This document shows, one piece after another, positions 16,938 to 25,645 of a stretch of DNA of 64,000 bases. This DNA comes from Sporolactobacillus sp. THM19-2 (lineage in GTDB: Bacteria > Bacillota > Bacilli > Bacillales > Sporolactobacillaceae): positions 181,342 to 245,341 of the forward strand of contig NZ_SEMC01000004.1 in assembly GCF_004153195.1 (NCBI RefSeq), written 5' to 3'. A model generated the notes under the pieces. The model worked only from the letters and a program-made list of their open reading frames with translations. It did not search any database and was not told the DNA's origin. Position 1 is the first letter of the stretch. Each line of letters starts with the position of its first letter. The position numbers and the translations under genes are program-made.

Positions 16938-18230
16938 ATGAAAGCAACCGTTTCAGAAATTAATCAACATGTTGGAGAAGAAGTCACCATTGGAGCGTGG
17001 CTGGCAAATAAACGATCAAGCGGCAAGATACAATTCCTTGAATTAAGAGATGGTACCGGTTATATTCAGGGGGTTGTTCTGAAAAATGCGGTCGACGATA
17101 AAAGCTGGGAGGAAGCTAAAGAACTCACTCAGGAAAGTTCACTGTATGTTTCCGGTACCGTAAGAGAGGACAAACGCGCGCCATCCGGTTTCGAACTGAC
17201 GGTTTCTTCAATTGAAATCATTCAGATTGCTCAGGACTACCCCATCACAAATAAAGAACACGGTGTGGAATTTCTAATGGATCATCGTCATTTATGGCTG
17301 CGTTCCAGCCGTCAGCATGCCATCCTCAGAATCCGTAACGAGTTAATTAAGGCAACATATGATTTCTTTAACAATAATGGTTTTATTAAAGTGGATCCGC
17401 CGATACTGACAGGGAGTTCAGCAGAAGGAACAACAGATCTGTTCCACACAAAATATTTTAATCAGGACGCCTATCTATCCCAGAGCGGTCAGCTGTACAT
17501 GGAAGCGGCGGCCATGGCATTCAGAAATGTATTCTCTTTTGGTCCGGCCTTTCGGGCAGAAAAATCAAAGACCAGACGCCATCTGATTGAATTTTGGATG
17601 ATTGAACCCGAAATGGCATTCTGTGATCATGAGCAAAACCTGAAGATTCAGGAAGACTACATAACCTTCCTTGTCCGCCGGGTACTGAAAAACTGTCAGA
17701 ATGAGTTGAAGACCATTGGAAGGGATACTTCAAAACTGGAAAAAATTAAACCCCCGTTTCCGAGAATAACTTATGATCAGGCCGTTGACTTTTTAAAACA
17801 GCAGGGATTTGATGATATAGAATGGGGTGATGATTTCGGTTCACCGCATGAAACAGCCATCGCTGAACATTTTGATGTACCTGTTTTTGTTACGGAATAT
17901 CCGACAAAAGCAAAGGCTTTCTATATGAAACCTGTCCCGGGCAGGGAGGAAGTTGTTCTGTGTGCTGATCTGCTTGCCCCCGAAGGGTATGGAGAAATTA
18001 TAGGCGGGAGTCAGCGAATTGATGATCTCGAATTGATGAAGAAACGATATCAGCAGTATCATCTGACAGACCCATCCTATAAATGGTATCTGGAACTTCG
18101 TCAATACGGATCCGTTCCGCATTCCGGTTTTGGTCTCGGTCTGGAACGCGCAGTGGCATGGATCTGCGGACTTGACCATATCCGTGAGACAATCCCGTTC
18201 CCAAGACTCCTGAACAGGATTTATCCGTAA
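16938..18230 (+). CDS. asnS: asparaginyl-tRNA synthetase
   Basis: This 430-residue class IIb synthetase charges tRNA-Asn. An N-terminal OB-fold anticodon-binding domain (residues about 1-105, [24 protein letters not shown] split across the first strands) is followed by the catalytic core with motif 2 ([19 protein letters not shown]) and motif 3 ([15 protein letters not shown]). Motif 2 and the absence of a GAD insertion place it with AsnRS rather than bacterial AspRS. The ribosome binding site is weak (TGGGGGT 10 bases before the ATG), and a folded leader precedes it, which may matter for control. A strong terminator follows. Confidence 0.94.
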   Translation: MKATVSEINQHVGEEVTIGAWLANKRSSGKIQFLELRDGTGYIQGVVLKNAVDDKSWEEAKELTQESSLYVSGTVREDKRAPSGFELTVSSIEIIQIAQDYPITNKEHGVEFLMDHRHLWLRSSRQHAILRIRNELIKATYDFFNNNGFIKVDPPILTGSSAEGTTDLFHTKYFNQDAYLSQSGQLYMEAAAMAFRNVFSFGPAFRAEKSKTRRHLIEFWMIEPEMAFCDHEQNLKIQEDYITFLVRRVLKNCQNELKTIGRDTSKLEKIKPPFPRITYDQAVDFLKQQGFDDIEWGDDFGSPHETAIAEHFDVPVFVTEYPTKAKAFYMKPVPGREEVVLCADLLAPEGYGEIIGGSQRIDDLELMKKRYQQYHLTDPSYKWYLELRQYGSVPHSGFGLGLERAVAWICGLDHIRETIPFPRLLNRIYP

Positions 18231-18257
18231 CGGTCAAATCAGATGATAGAAGCAGAT

Positions 18258-18290
18258 GGACGGGCATTTCTCAGGATGCCTGTCCTTTTT
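18258..18290 (+). terminator. intrinsic terminator after asnS
   Basis: A ten-bp stem (18258-18267 with 18276-18285) with eight-base loop is followed by TTTTT. It closes the upstream block, so dnaD must have its own promoter. Confidence 0.9.
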
Positions 18291-18355
18291 ATTATTGATT
18301 CAGGACCGTTCGTCCAGACAGGCAATGTTATAATAACTCATGAGGTGTCAAAAAT

Positions 18356-19054
18356 ATGGATACAAAATTTATGTTGCATCTGATGACAGATAGCAGTGTC
18401 AGTATTCCCTCTTTACTGATCAAACATTATCATGACATTGGTCTGAATGAACAGGAATGTATGCTCTTGATTCAGGTTCATTCGTTTATCATAAAAGGGG
18501 ATGACTTTCCGACGTTTACTGATCTGTCCCGGAGAATGACGCTCGATGAGACGGCGTGTGCCGATATGCTGCGAACGCTGGTTCAGCGTGGATTTCTGTC
18601 CATTGTTCAGAAGACGGAGAACGATGTCTATTCTGAAGCTTACTCACTTACACCCTTATGGGAAAAGTTGCTGCAATATGCTGTTCGTCAGGAAAGTAAG
18701 GCGGCACTTCAGGGAAATGAAGAAGCGCTGTATACACTCTTTGAGAATGAATTCAGCAGACCGTTGTCTCCGATTGAATGTGAAACACTCGCGATGTGGA
18801 TTGACGAAGATCACCAGTCTCCGGCGATGATCAAAGCCGCTTTGCGTGAAGCTGTTGTTTCAGGAAAGCTGAATTTCCGTTATATAGACCGAATTTTATT
18901 TGAGTGGAAGAAGAACGGTATAAAGACTTTGGATCAGGCAAAAGAACATGGAGACCAGATCCGGCATCTTCAGCAGTCCCATCATGCCAATAAGGGAAGC
19001 GTAAGGGGCAAGGCACCGCAGAAGCCGGCATATGACTGGCTGGATCATGAATGA
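18356..19054 (+). CDS. dnaD: DNA replication protein DnaD
   Basis: DnaD takes part in replication initiation and PriA-dependent restart in low-GC Gram-positives. The 232-residue protein has an N-terminal winged helix (DDHH1, residues about 15-100, with ECMLLIQVHSF and LSRRMTLDETACADMLRTL) and the C-terminal DDHH2 domain (about 125-200) with the ssDNA-binding YIDRILFEWKKNGI motif (YxxxIxxxW), then a basic tail. GAGGTG precedes the ATG. The gene is followed directly by nth, as in Bacillus. Confidence 0.93.
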   Translation: MDTKFMLHLMTDSSVSIPSLLIKHYHDIGLNEQECMLLIQVHSFIIKGDDFPTFTDLSRRMTLDETACADMLRTLVQRGFLSIVQKTENDVYSEAYSLTPLWEKLLQYAVRQESKAALQGNEEALYTLFENEFSRPLSPIECETLAMWIDEDHQSPAMIKAALREAVVSGKLNFRYIDRILFEWKKNGIKTLDQAKEHGDQIRHLQQSHHANKGSVRGKAPQKPAYDWLDHE

Positions 19055-19069
19055 AAGGAGCTGGCGGTC

Positions 19070-19750
19070 ATATTAAACCAGAAACAGATTAATTATGTTC
19101 TGGAGACAATCGGTCAGATGTTTCCCAACGCACATTGTGAACTCAATCACCGTAATCCTTTTGAACTGACCATTGCCGTCATGCTTTCGGCACAGTGTAC
19201 AGATGCTCTTGTAAATCGGGTTACTCCGTCATTATTTCATAAGTATCATGAGCCGGAAGACTATCTGGCTGTTCCACTGGAAGAACTGCAGCATGACATC
19301 CGCTCAATCGGCCTTTATCGGAATAAAGCCCGACATATCCGTCAGATGTGTGCCCGACTGATTGAGGAATATGACGGCAGGATCCCGGATTCAATGGAAG
19401 AGTTGATCAAACTTCCGGGGATCGGGAGAAAAACCGCAAATGTGATTCTCTCCGTGGCATTCGGTGTACCTGCAATCGCTGTCGATACGCATGTCGAACG
19501 GGTGACCAAGAGACTTGGCATCTGCAGATGGAAGGACAGTGTCTTTGAGGTAGAGAAAACTCTGATGAAGCGGGTTCCGAAAGAGAAATGGTCAGAAACG
19601 CATCACCGGTTGATTTTTTTCGGACGTTATCACTGTAAAGCACAACACCCGAACTGTCCCGAATGCCCGCTTCTCGACCTGTGCCGGGAAGGCAGAAAAC
19701 GGATGAAAAGGACAAATCAGGCAAAGAACGATGTGATCGGTCATGCTTAG
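19070..19750 (+). CDS. nth: endonuclease III, apparently with an AUA start
   Basis: Nth removes oxidised pyrimidines and nicks at abasic sites. The protein has the HhH motif LPGIGRKTAN with catalytic Lys, VDTHVERV with catalytic Asp, and four cluster Cys spaced C-x6-C-x2-C-x5-C (CKAQHPNCPECPLLDLC). Orthologs begin M-L-N-x-K-Q-I; here the matching codons are ATA-TTA-AAC-CAG-AAA-CAG-ATT starting at 19070, nine bases after AAAGGAG. No ATG, GTG or TTG occurs between that site and ATG 19118, which would remove the first helix and has no binding site. I therefore place the start at the ATA (226 residues). It overlaps ypoC by eight bases. Confidence 0.88.
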   Translation: MLNQKQINYVLETIGQMFPNAHCELNHRNPFELTIAVMLSAQCTDALVNRVTPSLFHKYHEPEDYLAVPLEELQHDIRSIGLYRNKARHIRQMCARLIEEYDGRIPDSMEELIKLPGIGRKTANVILSVAFGVPAIAVDTHVERVTKRLGICRWKDSVFEVEKTLMKRVPKEKWSETHHRLIFFGRYHCKAQHPNCPECPLLDLCREGRKRMKRTNQAKNDVIGHA

Positions 19751-20279
19751 AATTCCGGAAGAATTCCGACAAGCTCCTTTTTATCAGCACAGATCTGAAC
19801 TATCCATGCCGAAAAATAGGGAAGAAAGGATGCGCATTCCTTTCTTCTACGACATGTTATTTAAGGGTGATTCTTCGTTACTGGCGACCTGGCCATGGCA
19901 GGAAAAGGATCCCGTTCTTCCATACTTATGGGAAGAGCGCCAGCAGATCAGAACAGCTTTTCATCGCAGGCAATCTGAACAGGCAAAAGGGCTGATGTTA
20001 CATGCTGTATCTGCATTTATTGATCACATGGTCTGGACAGCGAATCGTCCTGTACGAACACTGTCTCCGGTAGAGTTGACTTCAGAACTTCAGGCGCTGC
20101 CCTTTGCGCCGCTTAATCTTCAGGAGAGACTCAAGTATATTTTCCGGCAGCCCGACCGCTATATATCATTTATTCAGCTGGACAGCCTTCAGGAAGAACT
20201 GACAAAAAAACTTGCCGTGTACCATCGGATGAAAAAAAGCCTGCCGGCCGGCAAGCCTTTGACACCACCAGAAGCTTAG
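19743..20279 (+). CDS. ypoC: YpoC-like protein
   Basis: A 178-residue soluble protein occupying the ypoC place between nth and the convergent ponA. Features are the acidic/aromatic LRIPEEFRQAPFY start, a WPWQEKDPVLPYLWE segment near residue 50, and a helical remainder (AVSAFIDHMVW, PFAPLNLQERLKYI). The family is conserved in Bacillaceae but without known function. It starts within nth, implying translational coupling. A shared bidirectional terminator follows. Confidence 0.8.
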   Translation: MLRIPEEFRQAPFYQHRSELSMPKNREERMRIPFFYDMLFKGDSSLLATWPWQEKDPVLPYLWEERQQIRTAFHRRQSEQAKGLMLHAVSAFIDHMVWTANRPVRTLSPVELTSELQALPFAPLNLQERLKYIFRQPDRYISFIQLDSLQEELTKKLAVYHRMKKSLPAGKPLTPPEA

Positions 20280-20315
20280 TTATTCTGAAACATTTATTTA
20301 GTCTTCATTAGATCA

Positions 20316-20350
20316 CAAAAAGAAAACGGGCATTTGCCCGTTTTCTTTTT
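20316..20350. terminator. bidirectional terminator between ypoC and ponA
   Basis: A long hairpin (CGGGCA/TGCCCG core at 20327-20340) is bounded by A-rich sequence on the left and TTTTCTTTTT on the right, so it has a T tract on either strand. It serves the convergent ypoC (+) and ponA (-). Confidence 0.88.
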
Positions 20351-20361
20351 GTACGTCTGTA

Positions 20362-22830
20362 TTATGGGGTTGAAGTCGAAGTCGAAGTTGAAGAAGTTGG
20401 AGTTGAAGTTGATGAGGATGAGGAAGGAGAAGATGGCTGATCCGGTGTGGTCGCAGAATTGGTTGTGCCACTATTCGAGCTATTATCCGGTGAACCATTA
20501 TTACCGTTACCGTTATTACCGTTACCGTTTCCTTGTCCTCCTCCTGTTGATGCTGAAGAAGAGGAAGAACTTTGTGACGAAGAGGAAGAAACTGAACTGC
20601 CTGTCGCCGGTGGCTGCGAACTGCTGGCAGGAGCGGACGAGCTTGAAGAAGACGGCATGCTCGAACTGGAGTTATCGCCCTGCTGATTTCCTTCATCCTT
20701 CTCCTGATTAGAATGATTCTTTACATCTGCATTTTTTACCGCCAGTTCTCCTCCGCCAATATGGATCACTGAATCGGGCTGAACAAAATCGGGTGCTCCC
20801 GGCATGAACGGTGTCATGATATTTTTAAAGATCGTCATGGAGTAGCGCTGTTCACCGGTGCCAAGAAAAGTTCCGAAATCCTTTGAACTGACTGAATCAC
20901 TCTTAACGCCTGAATAGCCCGTCCATACTGCTGTTGTCAGACGGCTGGTATACCCGACAAACCACGCTGCGGTAGCACCGTGATCCTGATCATATTTAGA
21001 AATGTGATGCTGTGCTGCAAAATCATCATCAATATTTTGGGTGCCCGTTTTCCCTGCCAGAGCTGTACCCGGAATATTGGCCCATGTACCCGTTCCCTTA
21101 GTCATGACATCCTTCAGCATATCAGTAATCATATATGCCGTATAGTCATGCATGGCGACACGTCTCTGGTGATCAAGTTGAATAATTTCTCCGTCCGGTT
21201 TGACAATCTTTCGCACACCATAGGGCTCATTATATACACCATTGTTGCCAAAAGCCGCATATGCACCGGCCATTTGCAGCGGTGTAGATGAGAAGGAGCC
21301 AATAGCGTAAGATTCCTGGAAGGGCTGTGTCGGATCCACAACTTCGCCACGAATGCCCAGATTACGGGCAAATGTCCGAATGGGTTTCGATGATCCTTTA
21401 GTTTGAATGAATTCCTGCATCGTCCGTAAAGCAGGAACATTTCGTGACAGATACAGAGCTTTACGAATCGTCATGGGACCCATAAACTTGCCGTCCCAGT
21501 TGCCGACTTCTTGATTCGAACCGGAATAGGTCGTTCCTTGCTTGTCATCAACCATATAATCCGTCGGCCATTTCAAGTATTCAATCGCCGGGCCGTAATC
21601 CATTAACGGTTTGGAAGTGGATCCAATACTTCGTCCATCCATGAAGGCTCTGTTTGTATTCGAGTACTGATAATTTCTCCCGCCTCCCAGCGCACGAATC
21701 GCACCGGTCTGGGTGTCAATGACCGACACGGCACCGTTGAAGTTTTTTTGTACATTAGGATAATTCTTTTCATTGTTGAGAATATCTTCAGTACGTTTCT
21801 GTATCTTCGGATCAAGAGTTGTATATATTTTCAGTCCGCCTGAAGTGAATTCCTGTTCGCTGATGACTTTTTCCTGATCCACCAGGACGCGGCGAATGTA
21901 GTCAAGAAACGCACCGTACTTTCGATTAACGGGTTTATTCTCTTTATGCTTAGCAGTCATTTCCTTCATCGAAACGCTCTTGGCATGGGCTGCCTGCTCA
22001 GGGGTAATCGCTTTATTGCTCACCATGAGATCCAGTACCAGATCACGACGCTGCTTTGCCCGATCCGGGTGGGTAATCGGATCGTAGTAACCCGGATTTC
22101 GCGTCATCGCAGCCAGCATCGCCGCCTGAGGGAGTGTAATATTTTTCAGCTCCGTACCAAAATAGTGCTGAGAAGCTGCGGCAACACCATAAGTCGGACC
22201 TGAACCCAGGTAAATCTGATTCAGGTACATTTCAAGTATCTGTTTTTTTGTGTACTGCTTCTCAAGCTGAATCGCCAGATACGCTTCCTGTATTTTTCGG
22301 GTAAACGTCTTATTCTGACTCAGCATAGCATTGCGGACCACCTGCTGCGTAATGGTACTCGCACCTTCAGATTTAAAACCCTTCGTGAACTGAGCAACCC
22401 CTGCACCCATAATACGTATTGGATCAACTCCGAAATGCCGGTAAAATCGAACATCCTCGGTTGAAATATACGCGTCCTGAACAACTGCCGGAATCGATTC
22501 TATCGGCATATATTCACGATTCTCTCCGGCATCTATTATCATCGCTTCTTTATCGTTCTGATCATATATAACAGAGGATGCCGGGTTCTTCAGTTCTTGT
22601 TCATTTAAAGCCGGAGCATTTTTTATTATTGCAAATACGGTTACCGCACCTGCGAGTATCATGAAGAGGATAATCAGAGAAAGAATGATCATTACTCGTT
22701 TAAACCAGCCTCTTTTTTTACCGCCACCTCCGGAAGGTTTTCTGTGTTTATGAGAAGGGGAGTCGTTCGCACGTTTCCGCTCAAGTTCTGCGGCACGGCG
22801 CCTCTCCATTCTCGTATGATATTCAACCAT
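20362..22830 (-). CDS. ponA: penicillin-binding protein 1A/1B (class A)
   Basis: This bifunctional peptidoglycan polymerase of 822 residues has a basic cytoplasmic start, one transmembrane helix (about 46-72), a GT51 glycosyltransferase domain (STEDVRFYRHFGVD with the catalytic Glu, GASTITQQVVRN, RKIQEAYLAIQLE), and a transpeptidase domain with GSTSKPL (SxxK), SRN and AGKTGTQ (KTG). From about residue 705 the tail is low-complexity: poly-Ser/Pro, a Gly/Asn run and Ser-Thr-Pro repeats to the end, about 115 residues long, probably a wall-spanning linker. The gene is convergent to ypoC and has recU upstream, the usual Bacillus arrangement (recU-ponA), 77 bp apart. Confidence 0.94.
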   Translation of the reverse strand: MVEYHTRMERRRAAELERKRANDSPSHKHRKPSGGGGKKRGWFKRVMIILSLIILFMILAGAVTVFAIIKNAPALNEQELKNPASSVIYDQNDKEAMIIDAGENREYMPIESIPAVVQDAYISTEDVRFYRHFGVDPIRIMGAGVAQFTKGFKSEGASTITQQVVRNAMLSQNKTFTRKIQEAYLAIQLEKQYTKKQILEMYLNQIYLGSGPTYGVAAASQHYFGTELKNITLPQAAMLAAMTRNPGYYDPITHPDRAKQRRDLVLDLMVSNKAITPEQAAHAKSVSMKEMTAKHKENKPVNRKYGAFLDYIRRVLVDQEKVISEQEFTSGGLKIYTTLDPKIQKRTEDILNNEKNYPNVQKNFNGAVSVIDTQTGAIRALGGGRNYQYSNTNRAFMDGRSIGSTSKPLMDYGPAIEYLKWPTDYMVDDKQGTTYSGSNQEVGNWDGKFMGPMTIRKALYLSRNVPALRTMQEFIQTKGSSKPIRTFARNLGIRGEVVDPTQPFQESYAIGSFSSTPLQMAGAYAAFGNNGVYNEPYGVRKIVKPDGEIIQLDHQRRVAMHDYTAYMITDMLKDVMTKGTGTWANIPGTALAGKTGTQNIDDDFAAQHHISKYDQDHGATAAWFVGYTSRLTTAVWTGYSGVKSDSVSSKDFGTFLGTGEQRYSMTIFKNIMTPFMPGAPDFVQPDSVIHIGGGELAVKNADVKNHSNQEKDEGNQQGDNSSSSMPSSSSSSAPASSSQPPATGSSVSSSSSQSSSSSSASTGGGQGNGNGNNGNGNNGSPDNSSNSGTTNSATTPDQPSSPSSSSSTSTPTSSTSTSTSTP
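20369..20545. repeat. simple-sequence repeats in the 3' end of ponA
   Basis: Short tandem units encode the ponA tail: repeated GAAGT(C/T) hexamers at about 20369-20415 (Ser-Thr/Thr-Pro), and GTTACC/GTTATT units at about 20498-20530 (Asn-Gly). They keep the frame open and are prone to length change. Confidence 0.7.
22752..22759 (+). other. GAGAAGGG octamer (SpoIIIE recognition-like), pointing right
   Basis: Exact plus-strand SRS octamer within ponA (a minus-strand gene), pointing to the dif-like site 16 kb away. Confidence 0.4.
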
Positions 22831-22907
22831 GATTCTATCCTACCTTTCTCAACAGCCTGCCCATGGTTTACTTCCTAATACTATTCGCTTTTCTCTGCGG
22901 ATTATGA

Positions 22908-23516
22908 CTAATTAAAGTAAACATCCCGGACCACGCGAAGATAATCCAGCCGCGGCATAAAATGCTGCGGAATCAAATGCCCCTTTTTCAGAAATAAAGT
23001 TCGGGACATGGATTTTCTTCCGCCATGTTTCAGAGAGGCTCGCCAGCATTCAGAAAGAACAGACGCGTCAAGCAAAAAGACCTCATTGCTTTTTTTAAAT
23101 TTAACAATGATAAATCCGATGCCGCCGTGCCTTCTGATCCGGTCCATGTGCGTCACCTGATGTTCATGGAAGTTCTTCAAAGGAATATAATTGGCATGTG
23201 TCGTCTCCTTTGCCTCAAAATCAACATATTTCCCCTTGAATACACCATTATAATCTGTCGTGGAAGCTTTACGGAAATAAGCTTCAGTAATTTTTGCAGC
23301 ACTTCGCCGCGGATAATCAACATGGACAATCTGAACCGGCGTCGGCTTTTTATAAATCACTGCCTGGTCGGAATGGAGGTAATACTGATTGCTGACATTA
23401 AGATCTTCCTCCAGCGTCATCCCCCGATGACCGTATTTCACCTGCCGCTGATCCTCATGAGGTGCTTCTTCTCCTTTTTTCCTGTAAGGCTGTCCGTTTG
23501 GATAATAGATGGTCAT
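22908..23516 (-). CDS. recU: Holliday junction resolvase RecU
   Basis: RecU cleaves Holliday junctions in recombination and chromosome segregation. The 202-residue protein has the nuclease core RGMTLEEDLN, KKPTPVQIVHVDYPRRSAA, TDYNGVFKGKYVDFEAKET with the conserved Asp and Glu-x-Lys metal/catalytic residues, and RLDYLRVV near the end. The length matches Bacillus RecU. It is upstream of ponA on the same strand. The ribosome binding site is poor (AAAGAGAGG about 10 bases before the ATG). Confidence 0.93.
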   Translation of the reverse strand: MTIYYPNGQPYRKKGEEAPHEDQRQVKYGHRGMTLEEDLNVSNQYYLHSDQAVIYKKPTPVQIVHVDYPRRSAAKITEAYFRKASTTDYNGVFKGKYVDFEAKETTHANYIPLKNFHEHQVTHMDRIRRHGGIGFIIVKFKKSNEVFLLDASVLSECWRASLKHGGRKSMSRTLFLKKGHLIPQHFMPRLDYLRVVRDVYFN

Positions 23517-23669
23517 ATCTCGTAGCCTCTCTTTGACAGATTGCTATTAACATACCACAGTATACCAAAATGAGCCATGCTCGGAAATAAAATGGCGCAT
23601 CCTTTGTGACTGTTTCACAAAAGAACAGCATTTATGAAGCTATTTAAAGACACATGGGTTTAAAATACG

Positions 23670-23700
23670 AGTTTTGTCGCACGGGTACCAGTTTTGTCGC
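23670..23700. repeat. two direct repeats spaced by two helical turns
   Basis: AGTTTTGTCGC occurs at 23670-23680 and again at 23690-23700, exactly 20 bp apart, about 70 bp upstream of the small coiled-coil gene. Such spacing is typical of tandem binding sites for a regulator, but the protein is unknown. Confidence 0.45.
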
Positions 23701-23768
23701 CTGCAGAGGGGAAAGCAGCTGCTCTATAGAAGTTTAAGAGTAAACATGAAAAGGGAAGAAGGGATATT

Positions 23769-24065
23769 TTGCACACACTGGCTGCGGATAATAAAAAAAA
23801 TGGTCTGTCGCTCCAGTCCCTTGAAAATAAAATGGACAGGCTTTTTCTGATGATGGAACAGCTGGAAAATAAAGTGATGCGACGAACGTCTGACCTCATT
23901 GATCATCAATTATCTGAGTGTCGGGAAAAACTGCTGTACGAAGAAAAAGAGATGATCATGATCAATGAATCTGTGATCCACCCGACCGGTCCGGCCAGCA
24001 CGCAACAAGAGGAGGTGGCAGGGGAGCACATGCTCAAACATCGTTTTCATGCGCTCCCTTCATGA
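23769..24065 (+). CDS. small coiled-coil hypothetical protein
   Basis: This 98-residue protein starts with TTG behind GAAGAAGGG. Residues about 12-62 are helical with heptads (LQSLENKMDRLFLMMEQLENKV), probably a dimeric coiled coil; the remainder is polar. I recognise no family. It overlaps the frame of the following yppE-like gene only slightly and could be cotranscribed with it. In B. subtilis small yp- genes of unknown role occupy the same interval after recU. Confidence 0.6.
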   Translation: MHTLAADNKKNGLSLQSLENKMDRLFLMMEQLENKVMRRTSDLIDHQLSECREKLLYEEKEMIMINESVIHPTGPASTQQEEVAGEHMLKHRFHALPS

Positions 24066-24109
24066 TTCATGTTAAACTGGATATGAACAGGACTTTAGAG
24101 GTGTGTTTC

Positions 24110-24490
24110 ATGGCAGAGAATGAAAAAGCAAGGTTGAAAGAGATGACCTGCGAACTGAAATTATATAATAGAAAGGCAAAAGCGCAATTTACAGACCGGA
24201 CCCGCCGGCCTGACTATTCCGTTGATTTCTTCGGTGAAGTCAAACCCTTTGCAGATCACGTCCAGCACCTGATTGACAGCTGGCGCCCGCTTGCAGAAAC
24301 ATGGGTGCGTGAAGACCATCCGGAATATGTTTATCCCATTCAAATAAAGGATACGTATGATAACCTTTCGATTATATGCGTTACCGCTTTTCAAAAGGAC
24401 ACGCGCCGGCGACGTTTTCTGGAGATGATCAAATCCATCGATTACGTTCTGGATAATATACTCGAAGACCTGCGAGTGGATCAGGGTTAA
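24110..24490 (+). CDS. yppE: YppE-like DUF1798 protein
   Basis: A 126-residue four-helix-bundle protein. The central block DFFGEVKPFADHV, then LAETWVREDHPEYVY and the C-terminal SIDYVLDNIL, match the DUF1798 family of B. subtilis YppE, whose role is unknown. I moved the start to ATG 24110, which has AGAGGTG seven bases upstream; the longer frame from 24062 has no binding site. It follows the small coiled-coil gene on the same strand and lies in the recU-downstream area as in Bacillus. Confidence 0.8.
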   Translation: MAENEKARLKEMTCELKLYNRKAKAQFTDRTRRPDYSVDFFGEVKPFADHVQHLIDSWRPLAETWVREDHPEYVYPIQIKDTYDNLSIICVTAFQKDTRRRRFLEMIKSIDYVLDNILEDLRVDQG

Positions 24491-24501
24491 CTTGTTTCTC
24501 A

Positions 24502-24705
24502 CTATTCGCCCTGCATTCTGATAAAGGACCAAAGGACGAATAAAAAATAGGGAATGCCGCAAAAAATAATGATCCGGTACATGATCCGGGTCATGGCTTC
24601 AAAGCAGTCTTCGACAGACAGCTGTTCAATTCGGCGGATCCCATTCTGAAAGCGATCATTTAGCGCTGTGGGTCTTTTATTTGTGGCTGTAATGAATTTT
24701 TCCAT
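24502..24705 (-). CDS. small single-pass membrane protein
   Basis: A 67-residue protein with a polar N-terminal half and one hydrophobic helix (residues about 43-62, YRIIIFCGIPYFLFVLWSF). GGAGGCAG is eight bases before the ATG. Its start overlaps the end of the larger secreted protein upstream by 29 bp, so the two are likely made together. No family recognised. Confidence 0.6.
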   Translation of the reverse strand: MEKFITATNKRPTALNDRFQNGIRRIEQLSVEDCFEAMTRIMYRIIIFCGIPYFLFVLWSFIRMQGE

Positions 24706-25351
24706 AATTTCTGCCTCCGGTTTTTTTCTCGTTTCTAATTAAAATATATGGCCTGTCCACAGCACTTATGCTAAAAAAACGCTGCGTGCGGGATTCCATG
24801 CGCCGGATCATGGTTGCAATCTGATCCATCGTTTTCCTTCCAAGGTCCGGGAACCCGTCTGTATCAAGAGCAATCGTACTTCCCGAATAGATCGGATACA
24901 CGCCGCTGAACCCGCCATTTAATATGAAGAAAGGGGGAGCAGCAGAACTTCGGAGGAAAAGAAGATACTCACCATCTGCCAGCGGCCCGGTATATATCCG
25001 GTTCAGGGGATCATCGGGTACCGGCAAGGGTTCGATACCCGTTGTCAGGAGCAGGGGAGGGGCTGAGAAGGTTCCCTTCAGCACACTGACCGGGTAGAGT
25101 TTCTGTGAAGCATTGACCAATCTGCGTCCGGATGACAGCTTCCAGCCGGTTTCCCAGCGCCTGATTCGGCCATCAATATGAACCTGTATGACAAGATCTG
25201 AAGACTGAATAAGTGCGGCGGTGTTCTCCGGCCGTTGTGATCGAATAATCTGGTCAGGAGAGTCTTGCCGGAGGAACGCCTGATCCGTTTCTGAAAAAGG
25301 TCCCAAAATAAACAGGAGAAGAACAATCAGTGATTGAGGTGCAGGAAACAT
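24677..25351 (-). CDS. hypothetical secreted protein
   Basis: This 224-residue protein has an N-terminal hydrophobic segment (PQSLIVLLLFILGPF) that looks like a signal peptide or anchor. The body resembles the Bacillus exported beta-rich proteins with a segment like DLVIQVHIDG, then LYPVSVLKGTF, GEYLLFLRSS and GGFSGVYPIYSG. Function unknown. I prefer ATG 25351, which has GGAG seven bases upstream, to the frame start at 25381. The 3' end overlaps the small membrane gene. It is divergent from the thiamine riboswitch. Confidence 0.6.
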   Translation of the reverse strand: MFPAPQSLIVLLLFILGPFSETDQAFLRQDSPDQIIRSQRPENTAALIQSSDLVIQVHIDGRIRRWETGWKLSSGRRLVNASQKLYPVSVLKGTFSAPPLLLTTGIEPLPVPDDPLNRIYTGPLADGEYLLFLRSSAAPPFFILNGGFSGVYPIYSGSTIALDTDGFPDLGRKTMDQIATMIRRMESRTQRFFSISAVDRPYILIRNEKKTGGRNYGKIHYSHK

Positions 25352-25464
25352 ATAAACACTCCATTCTGGCGGATCCGTCATTATTGAAAACGATTTATGT
25401 TAAAAATTGTTGAACATTTACCCCAGCTGTAGTATGTTTATCATGAAAATAAAATAATCATTTG

Positions 25465-25546
25465 AACACTAGGGGTGCTTTTGCTGAGAAGAGCTTTGAC
25501 TCTGACCCTCGGACCTGATCTGGATAATACCAGCGTAGGGAAGTGG
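25465..25546 (+). ncRNA. TPP (THI-box) riboswitch
   Basis: All conserved aptamer parts are present in order: the P1/P2 start with GGGGTGC (25472-25478), GCTGAGA at 25483-25489, CTGACCCT at 25502-25509, ACCTGATCTGGATAAT and the P4/P5 segment ACCAGCGTAGGGAAGTGG. It precedes the thiamine ECF importer genes; thiamine pyrophosphate binding would favour the terminator that follows. Confidence 0.96.
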
Positions 25547-25568
25547 CTGATGTTGCTGAAGATGCCAT

Positions 25569-25603
25569 ACCGCTTCTCCGTTCCCTGGGAAAGCGGTTTT
25601 TTT
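25569..25603 (+). terminator. riboswitch expression-platform terminator
   Basis: ACCGCTT (25569-25575) pairs with AAGCGGT (25591-25597), followed by seven T residues. Located between the TPP aptamer and ykoE, it is the probable switching terminator. Confidence 0.85.
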
Positions 25604-25645
25604 ATTTACACCCTGGTCAACAAATGATTTTAGGGGGAAATCAGA

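Noticed and set aside
20369..20545. CRISPR-like or minisatellite array
   Set aside because: The short tandem units are in frame within ponA and encode its Ser/Thr/Asn/Gly tail; there are no spacers.
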